A stretch of DNA of 64,000 nt from Dipteris shenzhenensis (Eukaryota; Polypodiophyta; Polypodiopsida; Gleicheniales): NCBI GenBank assembly GCA_047967505.1, contig CM106538.1; one strand, written 5' to 3'. The notes below the pieces were generated by a model that was not told where the DNA came from, did no database searches, and worked only from the letters and a program-made list of their open reading frames with translations. Positions 44,136-55,819 of the stretch are shown piece by piece. Every line of letters begins with the position of its first letter. The stretch's first letter is position 1. Position numbers and translations under genes: made by a program.

Positions 44136-46091
44136 TTACAAAAAATGTTTCAGAGTATCATGATCTACATCCACATAAAACTCTGAACCATACAGATAAT
44201 GTCTCCATGTTTTCAAAGCATGGATAACAGCATACAACTCCAATTCATGAGTTGGCCAATTCCTTTGAGAGGGAGAAAGCTTCTTGCTTTTAAAGGCTAC
44301 TAGCCTTCCCTCTTGAAGGAGAACTGCTCCTACCGCAATGCCACTTGCATCGGTTTCTAGGAACAACGGTTTCTGGGGATCAACTATTTTTAACACCGGT
44401 CCTGAGACCACAGCTTGTTTTATGGTGTTAAAACTTTCTTGTTGATTCTGTCCCCAAATAAAAGGTACTTTATCTGAGGTCAGATCAGTCAACGGCGATA
44501 CTATTCCGGAATATCCTTTGATATGCCTTCTATAAAACTGGACAAATCCCAAGAATGATCGCAACGCGGTCAGACTCTGAGGGATTGGCCAAGTTAGTAT
44601 CGCAGCCACTTTCTTCGGATCCATTTCTACCCCCTGTGGAGTAATTATGAACCCTAAATATTCAAGCCTAACCACACACAGTATAGTTTTCTTTTTATTT
44701 ACATAAAGATTGGCTTTCCTCAGAGTACTGAACACTATTCTTAAGTGTTCACGATGCTCAGTAATACTTTTACTGAATATCAAGATATCGTCAATAAAAT
44801 GTACTACGAACTTTCCGATATACGGACGTAGTAAATCGTTCATAAGCATGACGAAGGTCGCTGGAGCATTGGTAAGTCCGAAGGGCATTACCAAAAACTC
44901 ATAATGACCAAACCTGCTTCTGAAAGCGGTTTTATGCACATCCTCGGCTCTAATCCGGATCTGATGGTAGCCACACTTAAGATCTATCTTGCTGAAAATC
45001 ACGGCTCCATGTAATGCATCTAGCAAATCATCAATCCGAGCCATCGGATACCTGTGCTTAACAGTGATATTATTCAATGCTCTGTAATCTATACAGAGGC
45101 GAAACGTATCATCCTTTTTCTTCTTTAATATCACTGGCGAAGCAAAAGGTGAGAAACTTGGTTGAATCTGCCCCAACTTGAGGTATTCTTCCAGTTGTCT
45201 ACGCACCTCCGCCTCTTCAGTAAAACTCATTCTATAGGGAGGTCTATTTACAGGTTCTGCCCCCGGGATCAGTTCAATCTTATGCTGAACTTTTCGCTCT
45301 GGAGGTAACCCATAAGGTAGTTCCTCCCTAAAACATTCAGAGAACTCCTCTGTTATACGATTAGCCAGCTTGGCCATCTCACCACTTTGCGTAACATCAG
45401 TGCTAGCCAAAGAATCATCAACCGGCTCTACCGATGCTGTGCAAAGGAATAAAAACTCTACTTGAGCTTTTTTGATTTCCATCACGGAAACCAACGGTCC
45501 CTGAGGTAGATCTTTCTCACCTCGCAAGACATAAAGCACATCATTCATCTTGAATTGATATACGTGCTTTTTCCAATCAATGGCTGGATTCTTCTTAGAA
45601 TGCCACGCCATCCCCAGGGCTATATCTGCATGAGCAAGCTTGGTCATTTCAAAATCAGGCTTCTCAGCATAGTCCTGAATCCGAAGCTCCAACTGGGTAA
45701 CCCTTTGGTCCCATACTTCAGTTGAACTTCCATCTGCCATCCTGACTGTATACGCATAGTTAGATGGACTTGTCTTTAATTGCAGCCTCTTCACGAGCTT
45801 GGAGTTAATCACATTGTGAGTTGACGCCGAGTCAAACAACACAATGACCTCATGATTGGCCACTTGTCCTTTCATTTTAATTAACTCCGTATCATTAAAG
45901 GCCGTATACCCCGTTGCTGCGGGCTTAGATAGGATGTTATCAGATGCACTCGTCACTAACTTAGCAACAGACACACATAACAAACAAGGTACTAACCTTT
46001 GAGAAGATCCCGCTAGCTGAATCTGCAACTCTTCCACTCTGGGACTTCCCTGCATCTCCACGTCGCACTCTGAGATCACCATCTCAGCCAT
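44136..46091 (-). pseudogene. Ty3 protease, reverse transcriptase and RNase H
   Basis: 651 open codons. Protease region: VIVLFDSASTHNVINSKLV (active-site DSAS) and a gag-pol linker. RT: KVQHKIELIPGAEPVNRPPY, DTFRLCIDYRALNNITVKHR, YEFLVMPFGLTNAPATFVML and catalytic HFIDDILIFSK. RNase H start: PLFLETDASGIAVGAVLLQE with GRLVAFKSKKLSPSQRNWPT. The frame ends in KHFL at a run of six T; a one-base change there would connect directly to the next frame at 44125 (KQPDLRGG). Domain order and catalytic residues are those of chromoviruses. Confidence 0.93.
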
Positions 46092-47262
46092 CCGACGATC
46101 TTTGTTACGTGGACAATCCTTCCACTGGTGAGGTTGAAGGCAACCAAAACATAAGCCCTCTCTCCTCGCTTTTTCCCTTTGTTATGGGTTCAAGGGAGAC
46201 TTAGACCAAGCCCGGGCTGCCATTGGGGTTACTTTCCTTTTCACTCCAATGGTGGTACTTGCTTTAGGAGTTTCAGCCGGTTTCGCCTGCTTGGCTTGAC
46301 CACTCGGCTGAGAACCACTCCCTCTGCTAGTCCACTTCTTCTTAAACCCAGATTTCTTCGGATACCCATACTGGGTTCCGACCTATGCAAACCCACTTGG
46401 CTTGCTGCCCTTGGCATCCTCATAGTTCAGGGCTATAGCTATTGCATCATCCAGCGTGTTCGCGTACTTAGCCCGAACTTCCATTTTTATTCGATCATTC
46501 AATCCAAATATGAAATCTTTCACTTGGATTGATTGAGGCAGGGGTTCGTCAACCTTCATTACACCTCTTGAAACTTATCAGTGTATTCTGCCACTGATAA
46601 ATTTCTCTGACGAAGGTTCCTATATTGATCCCAAGCTCGGGATGCTTCGTCAGGAGGTAAGAAGTGTTTCCTGAACTCTCTTTTAAACCCTTCCCAGGTA
46701 GTGGATGCTATACCATCTTTTTGTTGTTTAATCCACCACCGATCCGCTGCCTCAAAAAACATGTGAGTGGCCTCACGGATCTTCTTGATGTCATTTCTGA
46801 TTTCACAAATGGCGAACGCCTCGTCCCATTTGTGTAACCAAGTCTCAATGACATCGGAGCTACGGTCGTTCATCCAACCAAAATACTTTTCCGGCCTGTA
46901 ATTTGCAATATTTGGCACTTTAGCCTTCCTAGGCTCGACCGTATGGACACTAGACTCCAGTTCCACTCCAGTTCCATTGGAGCCTTTCCCTTCTCTTCTC
47001 GAGAAGGTCTCGTGTAATGGCGACGAAACGGGCATGCCTTTCTTCAATTCCTCTCAGCCGCAGACATACTCTGTATCGCTCTCCTAAGTTCGGATTGCCC
47101 TGCATTGGCCTATAATTGCTGCGCTAACAACTGTTGCAAGGCATCCTCCAGCAATGCAATCCTGCCAGATAGAGTGTGAGCTACTGGGCGTGATCCCTGC
47201 TGGGTCGGCCGGACTCCTGATTCACCAGGGTCCCTCCTGGAAGCCCCTTCTTCTGCTTCCAT
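46092..47262 (-). pseudogene. Ty3 gag, frameshifted
   Basis: Likely start ATG 47262 (MEAEEGASRRDPGESG). The core 47047-46559 reads PNIANYRPEKYFGWMNDRSS, WLHKWDEAFAICEIRND and WEGFKREFRKHFLPPDEASR, the retrotransposon gag fold. It is broken by a TAG at about 47115, frameshifts near 47050 and 46560, and a stop near 46178. The zinc knuckle CFGCLQPHQWKDC (about 46157-46119) lies in the frame of the following pol. Forms the particle shell in active relatives. Confidence 0.85.
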
Positions 47263-48348
47263 TCCGTTCTATGGGTGGTTTGTTTTGTTTTGATTTGGGG
47301 TTTTTTTTTTAAAATAAATAATACCACCACTAGCCAACTGTATTTACAAGTTGACACAATTCAGTGTACCAACCATCTGACACAATTCCCTATACTAGGG
47401 AATTCCTGCAATTCGACATGCACACTAACTGGGCATTTGACACAAGCATATAACCAAATACCACTTTCCCTATCCTAGGGAAATTTCTGCATAACTCAGA
47501 CTGAAGTACACAGGCATCTGCACAGGCATAATCTGTCCCTATAGCATCGTAAACTGTAAGCTCTTATGCAAGCGGAGCATCAACAAACTAAATCAAGAAA
47601 AGAAAACACAGAATTGACAGAAGTCACAGAGAGCCCCCTGGTCTATGAACTCGCTCCCCAGTTTGACCCCCTGGATATTCACGAATACAGATGTCCACGA
47701 AGCCTGCTCTCTAATCAAAATCTGTCTGAGGGGATCAAGTGAAAACTGTCACGGGTCGAGGTAGCCAGATATCCCGAAGCCTGCAGGCCCTATGCCTTTG
47801 TGCTTCAACCACTTCGCTAGTCTGTCAACCAGCCTTTCCTGTGCTCTGCGACAACCTTGCGTAGGCCAATTTGTAAGCTAGCGCCGATCGAACCCACAAC
47901 AGTCACTTCGTTTGTCGTGTGAAGGTCACGAAACCTTCGTCTGTTTCCCCGTTGGGCATCACGCGCAGCAAGTTGCACAGCAAGTTCGTTTCCTCGACTT
48001 CACTTTCGCGTTGCAGGCCTCCCCGTTCTTGAGTGACTGCCCGTGCGTCATTCAGCGGCTTACCTAAGATGAATGAAGCTGGTGGCCAAAGAGTCCGTAG
48101 TCGAACACTCTGTCGGTGCGTCGCCAATGCACAGAGCTCGCTGGTCTATTCCATGACCACGTCGTATATCACACCCACACATTTGCTGTCACACCTGCGC
48201 TCCAGCAACGGCTCGGATTGATTATGCAATACACGGATTAGATCATCCTTGCGGGAACCTTGCGCTCCATCGCTTCATCACTTCACGTTCCATCACCAGT
48301 AGCCTTCGTAGGTTTCGTCGTAGATCACGAATCCCCTTTCATCCTCAA

Positions 48349-48365
48349 GCCTGGCTCTGATACCA
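48349..48365 (-). other. Primer binding site (initiator tRNA-Met)
   Basis: Minus strand TGGTATCAGAGCCAGGC, complementary to the 3' end of initiator tRNA-Met, two bases inside the 5' LTR. Confidence 0.92.
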
Positions 48366-48367
48366 AA

Positions 48368-48827
48368 TGTAAAGCACTATTATCTAACTTCTACTGCAGA
48401 TCACGGGAGCAGCACCATGAATAACCTCCCAGCCAAATCTTGCTGAGACTAACTAGCAGACAGAGATCTTCGTTACCAAAATCGACGTGAATAATCCTCT
48501 TCTCTTCTCTCACTAGCCTCAGCAAGCCCCAATTCCCTACATAGATCTAGATGCCACATGTCATCCATACAGGGCCTTCCTGATGCAACATTTCACCCCT
48601 CTCTTGGGATGCATTAAATTCCTTGCCCCTAGGCACAATCTTTGCACTAGGCCCTTGGCCTTAGATCTACCTAGTCTGGTGCTATCAGCCCTCACCTAGG
48701 ACCTTGACATTAAATCCCTCCCGATCATTTACATGAAGCGCAAACACATATATTACAGAGATAGATCCATGAAGGGAAATGTCGACTGATTCTTCCGAGG
48801 TCATGCTACCTCGGCTAGAGCATAACA
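48368..48827 (-). repeat. 5' LTR of Ty3 chromovirus
   Basis: 460 bp, begins TGTTATGCTCTAGCCGAGGT and ends GTGCTTTACA on the minus strand, followed two bases later by the primer binding site. Confidence 0.96.
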
Positions 48828-49060
48828 AGATCCCTTTGAGAGCGGCAGAGCGGCATTGGGTAGAGGAGTACCAGGTGCTCCACGAAGTCATTACAAGATT
48901 CTGGCCCTGCCTGTGGACTACCTTTTGTCCACGGAAGATTACATATTTCATCTGAATGCTGCCCATGGGGGACTGCTCATTGGCCTGTGGTTGGACAGAT
49001 GCCACTCGATGGGAGTGCCACCACTGTGCAAAGAGAGAGATATACCTTCATAACACTACA
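48828..49060 (+). mobile_element. LINE family B fragment, right of the Ty3 insertion
   Basis: Continues the LINE split at 42025: LRAAERHWVEEYQVLHEVIT then RFWPCLW, matching RERHWSAQQVPEEVRSRFWA at about 58130-58190 of the intact LINE-B. It is followed by the finger region ECHHCAKRE. Starts with the repeated target site AGATC. Confidence 0.8.
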
Positions 49061-49194
49061 ATATATCCAATCTTACAAAATAAAATTTTTATTAAACAAG
49101 CGAACGAACAAAGGAAAGAAGGGAGTTTGTAAGTGACTCTAAACAAAGTTAAGAGTAATTGAGAAAAAATAAAAATAAAAATAACTTAGTAAGC

Positions 49195-49355
49195 AAAGCT
49201 ATAATTACGTTCTCATCAATACCCAAATATACGCTGCCATCTAAGTTTTGAAAGATTCTAGAATCTCTTGGGTAAACCCACTGCTTAGTAACCTTTGAAA
49301 TCCCAACCCAAACAACCAAAACTTCGATAGCAAAAAGAAAGAGACAAAGCATAAT

Positions 49356-49406
<51 letters not shown>

Positions 49407-49500
49407 AGAATTAAATTAGGTTAAATTTCCACAACACACCCAAAGACAAAAAACAACAACTACCTAATGCTAACACAAGGGAACAAAGATCTAGATCTAC
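49195..49500 (+). repeat. Third copy of the AG-microsatellite repeat of 0.5-1.05 kb
   Basis: GTTCTCATCAATACCCAAAT, GCCATCTAAGTTTTGAAAGA, CGATAGCAAAAAGAAAGAGA and a long (AG)n (about 49361-49402), followed by GCTAACACAAGGGAACAAAG, match the units at 748-1040 in order. Divergence is clear, with a 30-base insertion. An (AC)n run follows at about 49499-49521. Confidence 0.8.
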
Positions 49501-49997
49501 ACACACACACACACACACACATAAGGTTAAATTTCCACCACACCCAAAAACAAAAAACAACAAATCGTTGTTTTTAATTTATTAGCTTTTTATTTGTTTA
49601 TTTAATTTAAAACAATAATACATAATAAATGAGTGAGTAGGTGGAGATTATAATAATAAATACACACAACCCCTATATAGCAAAACTAAACTAAACAATA
49701 CCTAAGAGTAGATGACCTCCAAAAATAGAGCAAACCTATGAACTAAAAAGAAAATGGGCTTTGAAGCTCCCTACATGGGATTTTGATTCTAGTTTCAAGG
49801 ATCCTAAACATACCCAAAACCAAAATTTCAAAGATATAATGACTACGTTCCAAAGTCGTGTAGTAGAGAGAGACCTCGAGACGAACCACATTTTTCTATA
49901 GAGCTGCCTTGAGCACAAATGATTTGGCAAGAGGCCCTCCAAATTGTGGCTCAGACACAGATGATGCAGCGAGACTTCACTAGGGGCATGGCAACTT

Positions 49998-50265
49998 GGT
50001 TGACAAGATTGTTGGACAAAGGGTCTTCAGGATCGAGGTGCAAGACGCGATCCCTCCATCCATCAGTAGCCTATACCCTCACCAAGGATAGTGTTTGGAA
50101 GAAAGTGTCCACCATTATTGCTTGGAACATCTCGATCGCCCGTTGCGGTTTGGTGATGGGAGGCCAACAAGTACGTCTGGCAGCCCCCTAGTTGCCATTT
50201 AGTTATACCTTACATGCCACATGGGAGTGAGGGACAATGGGTTCTCGAGTGACCGTCAAAATGTT
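49998..50265 (+). mobile_element. LINE family B-like 3' fragment
   Basis: TLTKDSVWKKVSTIIAWNIS and IARCGLVMGGQQV match the segment REDSVWEVVASITSWNIWVA...CSMVIGE found at 39.1 and 58.55 kb. It is followed by TWExGTMGSRVTV. An older, more diverged copy. Confidence 0.7.
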
Positions 50266-52690
50266 GGAATGAAGATGCACAAGCACACGGCTAAACTAGG
50301 GAGGATGGAAGATATCCCTCGTGGTGTCTTGTGCATAGAATAGATGAAGGTTGAGCGAAGAGATCGATCCAAGCTCAAGAAGAGATATCGCACTAGATTC
50401 AAAGACAGGACAGAGGAAAATGATACTTACAATGATTGATTGTAGATTGAAAGATACAAGCACTTCCAAAGGTCACGTGAAAGGAACTCACAAGTAACAA
50501 ATCCAAAACCCCTTTTACACTCACACGAAAACTAGAGGCCTAGTGCTCACACTTGGCTCCAAAATACCCAACAAACCCCCATACCGAGCCAAGGTGGTGA
50601 GACCCACACGCAAATAGATAAACCAATCTCCAACTCCACTGCAATACCACAAAGAGATGGCCTCCTTGTGTGCACATCCCATGCCACAATTAACTTGTGA
50701 CCACCAGTTGAGACCACCACTCACTCCCTCCCTTTGGCTCCTAACTGGATACAAGCTATATCTCAAAAGCCTAGAACTAAGGACCTCACACAAAGACTCA
50801 AATACAATCATTTTTGGGGGACTACCAATACTCACACACCTTAAACACGTAAAATATGGGGCAGGTTACCCCCTCAATGCCCGTGATGTCGACCTTTTTG
50901 AAGTGATGCTTCCACGACACTATGGCTTGTGGCCTTTATGAAAAATGTCTCAACAACCGCTCTAGAAGTCAAAGAAGAATGAGTCTCGGATGCCCATGAT
51001 AAAAAATCAGATGTGGAGGCTTGTGTTTCCAATGCCGGCATTATAGGAGCATATGATGATGCAGAATGAAAACATATAAAGCCATGTCCTTGCTTTCTTA
51101 TGTTAACAACCTTTAAAGACCAAGTTTTAAACTTTTTCAACGAAAATCATGCTCTCAACTTGTGCTTTCCAGTACAGGCTGCCGATTCATTCTACGTAGG
51201 ATCTCACCTCTCCTCTTCTTGATGATATGCGCCACCAACGCTTCTATTCTCCCTTGCTCCTTATAGGCTTCTTCGCGTTGGACTCTACAACAAGAGCAGC
51301 CTAAGGTTGCAGCGGTCAGTGAAGATAAGCACATATCAATCAGGTCCTTTGCTGACTACTCGATGGTGTTCACATTCACAGCAGGGCTTCACAGAATCAC
51401 CAAGCGACGGCAACCGACAACTCACGACAAGGGCCACTGGGCACACACTCACCAGTAGTCAAACTTTGAGAGTAGCCGATGGATGTTGAAGGCTGTCGGC
51501 CAGGCCTGAAAGTGCACACGAAGTTGCCAGCTCAATAAGCGAGACATAAAAAGCAGCCAACATATGTGGGAACTCTTGGCAACCCACTCATCAAGTGAAG
51601 AAGAAGCGGAAGAGGCAGAGTTAGATGCATGAATATGGTGACAAAAAAATGGCAGCCATTTTTGCAAATAGGTGCCTATGATATAACTAATACTGGAGTA
51701 GTACTTGGTTGTGAGTCTGTTGAGAGCATCTCACAAATACATAGCTAGTCCTCTGAAGTTGCTGCTTGCTAGGGACGGGCTCTCTAAGGAGACTCCCTTC
51801 ATCATTGAGGTTGTTCCTGCTCCTAAGGTGGTAGTGGGTGGCAATGGAAATTCGATAGATACGGCTACCAAGGTGTCAAAGACCAGCCTCCTTCCCCGTG
51901 CTTTACGTTCCATCAAACAGTGGGTTTTCTGGGTCTTGCAATCGTTTCATCCAGATGGTGAATGCCAATTACTGCTGACTAGTGAGCGCTCTCGACACCT
52001 TGAGAGCCTGGGAAGTATGCTTTGAAGCTCTTGGAGCACACTGGATGGTATCAGCGGCACAACTACAACTCGGTGGTATCGTTCGTCAAGGTGCAACACC
52101 CTGTTGCAGGCTCAAGAGTTTATCGCTTAATGGTTGCTCACTAAAGGGCTTCATCGCTCAATCCTAGGCTAGAGCCTCAGGAATTCATCAATTGTTGCTT
52201 GATTGTCGCTCGTTGAATGGGTTGGTTGCTTAGTCCTAGATTAGGCTCAAGAGGTTTTACTGCTCAGCTCAGCTCAAGCCCAGGGATTCGTCCCAGAACA
52301 ACTCCAATAACCGTCCGCAAAAGAGCAGCTCCCTGAGGACCAAGTGTTGTTTGAGCTGGGGAGTTCTCTGCATCTTGAACTCCAAGCTGTAAGCTCTGAT
52401 TGGCAGCTTGCTAGTCTAGAGCTTTCGAGGCCTGGTTTTTCAGTGAAGTCTCGCCAAGGGTCTCTTGAACTTTTGACCTCTTTTAGAGCTCTTCCATCTC
52501 CAATCAGCAGGCACTTCTTTGGTGGCTCGAGATTCAGTGGTGTTTTTATTGTTGTTCTTTTTAGAAGCAGCCCAATGGAGACCTTGGTGTAGCTTCTACT
52601 TCACAGCTCCAGCACTACTTCGAGCCTTTCTTCCTTTTCAGGCAGCTGTTTGTCTCTCGGGAGAACTCACCTTGGTCTGGCAAGAAGGGC
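50266..52690. other. No gene recognised; possible LINE-B 5' region at its right end
   Basis: Mostly unique sequence. A highly charged stretch on the minus strand at about 51280-51157 (EEAYKEQGRIEALVAHIIKK then RRGEILRRMN) is open but matches nothing I know. From about 52000 the composition resembles the LINE that follows and may be its 5' UTR. Confidence 0.4.
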
Positions 52691-52694
52691 TCAC

Positions 52695-53975
52695 ATGGCA
52701 GCACCTTCGACCCCCACTGTGGTGAAGATTATACTCTCTCCGGAAGACAAGCAGCAGGTCAAGTGTGAAGTAGAGGCTTTGCAGGTAAGGCCCTGGTGGG
52801 CCGCATTGTTGGGCTCACCCCGTCAAGGAAACAGGTCAGGGATTGGCTTCATGCGAGCTTAGCCCTAGGGGCTGACCACATCCAGGAGGTCACAATCTAT
52901 GGGAGAGGAGTCTTCCTCGTGCAGCTGAACTCCCCCGACACCACGGCCTCCCTTGTTGAGCAGAGCCCTATCCTACTAGGCCCTCGTGTCGTCTACCTCC
53001 TTCCTTGGTACCATGGCTTCACAGTCGAGGACAAGGATTTGACTCATCACGTGCCACGATTCCCAATGATGCTCCGCTTCCCGAGGCTTCCGAAGGAGTA
53101 CAAACCTATTCTTCCTTCCATAGGGAATTGTTTTGGCACAGTTCTAGCATCTCCGCCACAGATAGCGGCTTCAGTAGTGGCAGAGGACAAGGTCCCCCGC
53201 CTCCAGGTTATCGCAGAGCATCCAGAGTCCCTCCTAGAGGAGATCCTTCTGGAGACCTTAGATGGAGGCGAGTTTAGACAGCGTGTGGGGATCTCTGGCT
53301 TGCCCGGGCAGTGTCCTCGGTGCAGACGGATGGGTCACCTGGCACGGGACTATTTGGTGGGCAAGGCCCCTCACCAGAGATAGGAGCATAGGGAGGCTCA
53401 ACGCCGTCCGTCGGCCAAGCGCCAGCAGTAGGCGAGGCAGCAGCAGACTCAGACACCTTGGATCGAGCCCTCCCAAGGGACTTGGACCAAGGTGGAGAAA
53501 AAGCCGCCCTCCAAATCAGCTCAAAAAAACAAAAGAAGAAGACCTAGACTTAAAGAGCGCAAGAAGGCGCAGACTTCTTCTTCCCATGACACAGGGAAGG
53601 GGAAGGGGAAGGTACCAGCGGAGTCCCCGGACCGGACACAGATGGAGGAGGAGACCTTTTTCGATCTTCCCTCAGACCCGCAGGTGACAGCAGAGCAGAG
53701 TACCCAGGTTCCTGTTAAACGGGAGTCTGAAGCCCCATCAGAGTCGGCCCTGGAGGTCCCTCGGCGGCCGCCCCCCACCACCCCCCTGATCCCGCCCCCC
53801 CTCCCCCCAGCTGCTGTTACTCTCACCTCCCACCCACCCCCCCTCCTCTCCTTCTCGCCCCCCCCCCTTACAACAGCCCAGCCTCCTCACAGTCAGGGTC
53901 ATCGAGGCCCTTCTCTTAGCTTCCATGTCTTAAGTCCCGCCCTGGTCATCCTCTGCCCAGAGAGTTTTGGAGGCT
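52695..53975 (+). pseudogene. LINE ORF1: DUF4283 domain and zinc knuckle
   Basis: ATG 52695 opens MAAPSTPTVVKIILSPEDKQ. A one-base frameshift near 52780 moves to the frame 52796-53383: GRIVGLTPSRKQVRDWLHAS, VTIYGRGVFLVQLNS, LLGPRVVYLLPWYHGF (the DUF4283 fold), and knuckle CPRCRRMGHLARDY, with the last Cys replaced by Tyr. TAG at 53381 and about 53429 interrupt the same frame, which continues as a basic, then Pro/Ser-rich tail to 53975. In active L1 elements this protein binds element RNA. Confidence 0.85.
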
Positions 53976-54526
53976 AGGACCATGGAACTACCTAGAGATT
54001 CTGGACGAATACCCGCTTGCTCTGGAGGTGTCAGTCCTGATTTTATAGCCCAGAAAAGGGGGTTCCATAGGAGTGTACGGCTCTCGCACTCGTCCCTTCT
54101 GGGGATTTCACTTCTCAGCTAGTGGGGAGGAGCAGTGGACCCCCACGCTGTTTGATCTGATGATAGGGCAGCAGATGTTCAGCATGATGGAGGAGTGGCT
54201 AGGCCCGCAGGGGAGGGAACTGTGGGTCTCCCATGGGAAGACCGCCACTTTTTAGTTGGGTTTTTCTGCAGATAGACGGGACTTGGGAGTAGCTATTTGT
54301 GTGCTTCACCTAGGTCCTGAGGTTCAGCTTAAGCAGGCATCATACTTGGACGCTATAGTAGTGCGCGGATAGGCTTGGAGTCGAGGCCTCCTTGATGCAT
54401 GGACCATCAAGGTAGGCATCGAGCCAGTTACACCACTAGTTCGACGCCAAGTGGATTTGGACTACTCCCCCTCCAAACCACCGGCGCACAGGAGAGCCTT
54501 GTTTCCCCCCCCCCATAAGTTGGACC

Positions 54527-55310
54527 ATGGTGAGTTGGAACGTGCACGGACTCCACGATCAGGCACGTCAGCAACCCCAACACTTGTTACTTCGCCAGGA
54601 GTTACAAAGAGCAGCGGTTGGCAAGGCAGTGGATTTCCTTTTGGTACAGGAGCATATGTTTTTTGCCTCGGACATCAGACATAGACGCCACCTCCTTCCT
54701 GGGAGAGGCCCAGAGATCTGGTCTCCCGCAGTGGGAAGGAGTGGAGGGGTTTGCATTTCAGTCTCACAGGCAGTTGCATCAGAGGTGTATGACCAGGGGG
54801 AGCTCATTACAGGTAGAGTGGTCTGGATGGGATTACGGATGGGAGATTCTAGGATTGGGATCCTAAACGTGTATGTCCCAACTTGTAGAAAGCACCGACC
54901 GGCCTTCTTGAGGCACTTGACCGATTGTCTCCCGGATGTAGACTCGTGGATTGTTGGAGGGGATTTCAACAATCTTGAGTTCAGAGAAGACAAACAAGGG
55001 GGTGCTTCTTTCGCCGAGATGCCCGCGGCAGAGAAGAGTACTTGGGAGCAGTTTATCTTTTTGGTTTGCGGCAGGGACCCCTGGAGGGAGGCTGAGTTCT
55101 CCAGGACCCCTCGCAGTCTTAGTTTCTCCTTTGGCCAACGCCGGCATGATGGATTGCTTGGATAGGTTCTACGTTGGAGATTGGGCCATGCATAGAGGTG
55201 GTTCCACGGGCATTCTTGCAGAGACTACCCTCTCAAACTACTCGCCGATTGTGCTTCATTTGGAGCAGCCCCGTCGAGGGCTCCCACAGAGGGGGGTTCG
55301 CATCCCACAT
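54527..55310 (+). pseudogene. LINE endonuclease (EEP fold)
   Basis: Opens MVSWNVHGLHDQARQQ, the SWNVHG first motif. Then VDFLLVQEHMFFASDI (catalytic Glu), GRSGGVCISVSQAVASEVY, ILNVYVPTCRKHRPAFLRHL and SWIVGGDFNNLEFREDKQGG (catalytic GDFN). A frameshift near 55140 leads to DRFYVGDWAMHRGG and LSNYSPIVLHLEQ, where the usual SDHSP has become SNYSP, losing the final catalytic Asp-His. Open for 212 codons before the break. Confidence 0.92.
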
Positions 55311-55819
55311 GTGTTGATGTAGGAGGAGGATGTGCAGCAGGTCATATCGGAGATTTGGTAGCAACCAGAGGACACTCTAGAGGGTGGCTGGGCATCTTGG
55401 ACAGCCAAAGCGATTCAAAGGAGCGGTGAGGAGCTCCGCACCCCGCTCTTCGCCATCGATTTTCCCTTCAAGAGAGAGAGAGCTTTGATGCGTGACTTAG
55501 CCTCCATTGAGTGTCTGAGGGAGCAGGACACGAAGTCCCAGTGGCTTGCTGACAGATATGAGTGTGCACGTCTGGAGCTTCAGGACACGGAGTTGAGGAG
55601 GGCTAAGTATTCTTACCATTCCGCTCGTGCTCGTTGGGTACAGCAGGGGGATAGGATGAGCCGCTAGTTCTTTCAGGCCACAGGGCCTAGGCCGGCAGTT
55701 GCCCAGTTGCAGAGACTGAGAAACGCTAGCGGCAGGGTGGTTTCGGACCCTCATGAGATTTTGGAGTTGGCTTCGGATTTCTATCGATACCTTTTTCAGG
55801 CTAAGGAGAGTCCCCCCAG

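Larger units (their letters stand above)
42026..48827 (-). mobile_element. Structurally complete Ty3/gypsy chromovirus with TSD
   Basis: Minus strand: 5' LTR 48827-48368, PBS 48365-48349, gag about 47262-46100, protease-RT-RNase H 46091-44136, integrase with chromodomain 44125-42500, polypurine tract 42501-42488, 3' LTR 42487-42026. The 5-bp target duplication AGATC is present at 42021-42025 and 48828-48832. LTRs differ by about seven substitutions and one 2-bp indel over 460 bp, so insertion is fairly recent. A few frameshifts and stops keep it from being autonomous. Confidence 0.96.

Noticed and set aside
53738-53926. Gly/Glu-rich minus-strand frame
   Set aside because: Shadow of the Pro-rich tail of LINE-B ORF1.
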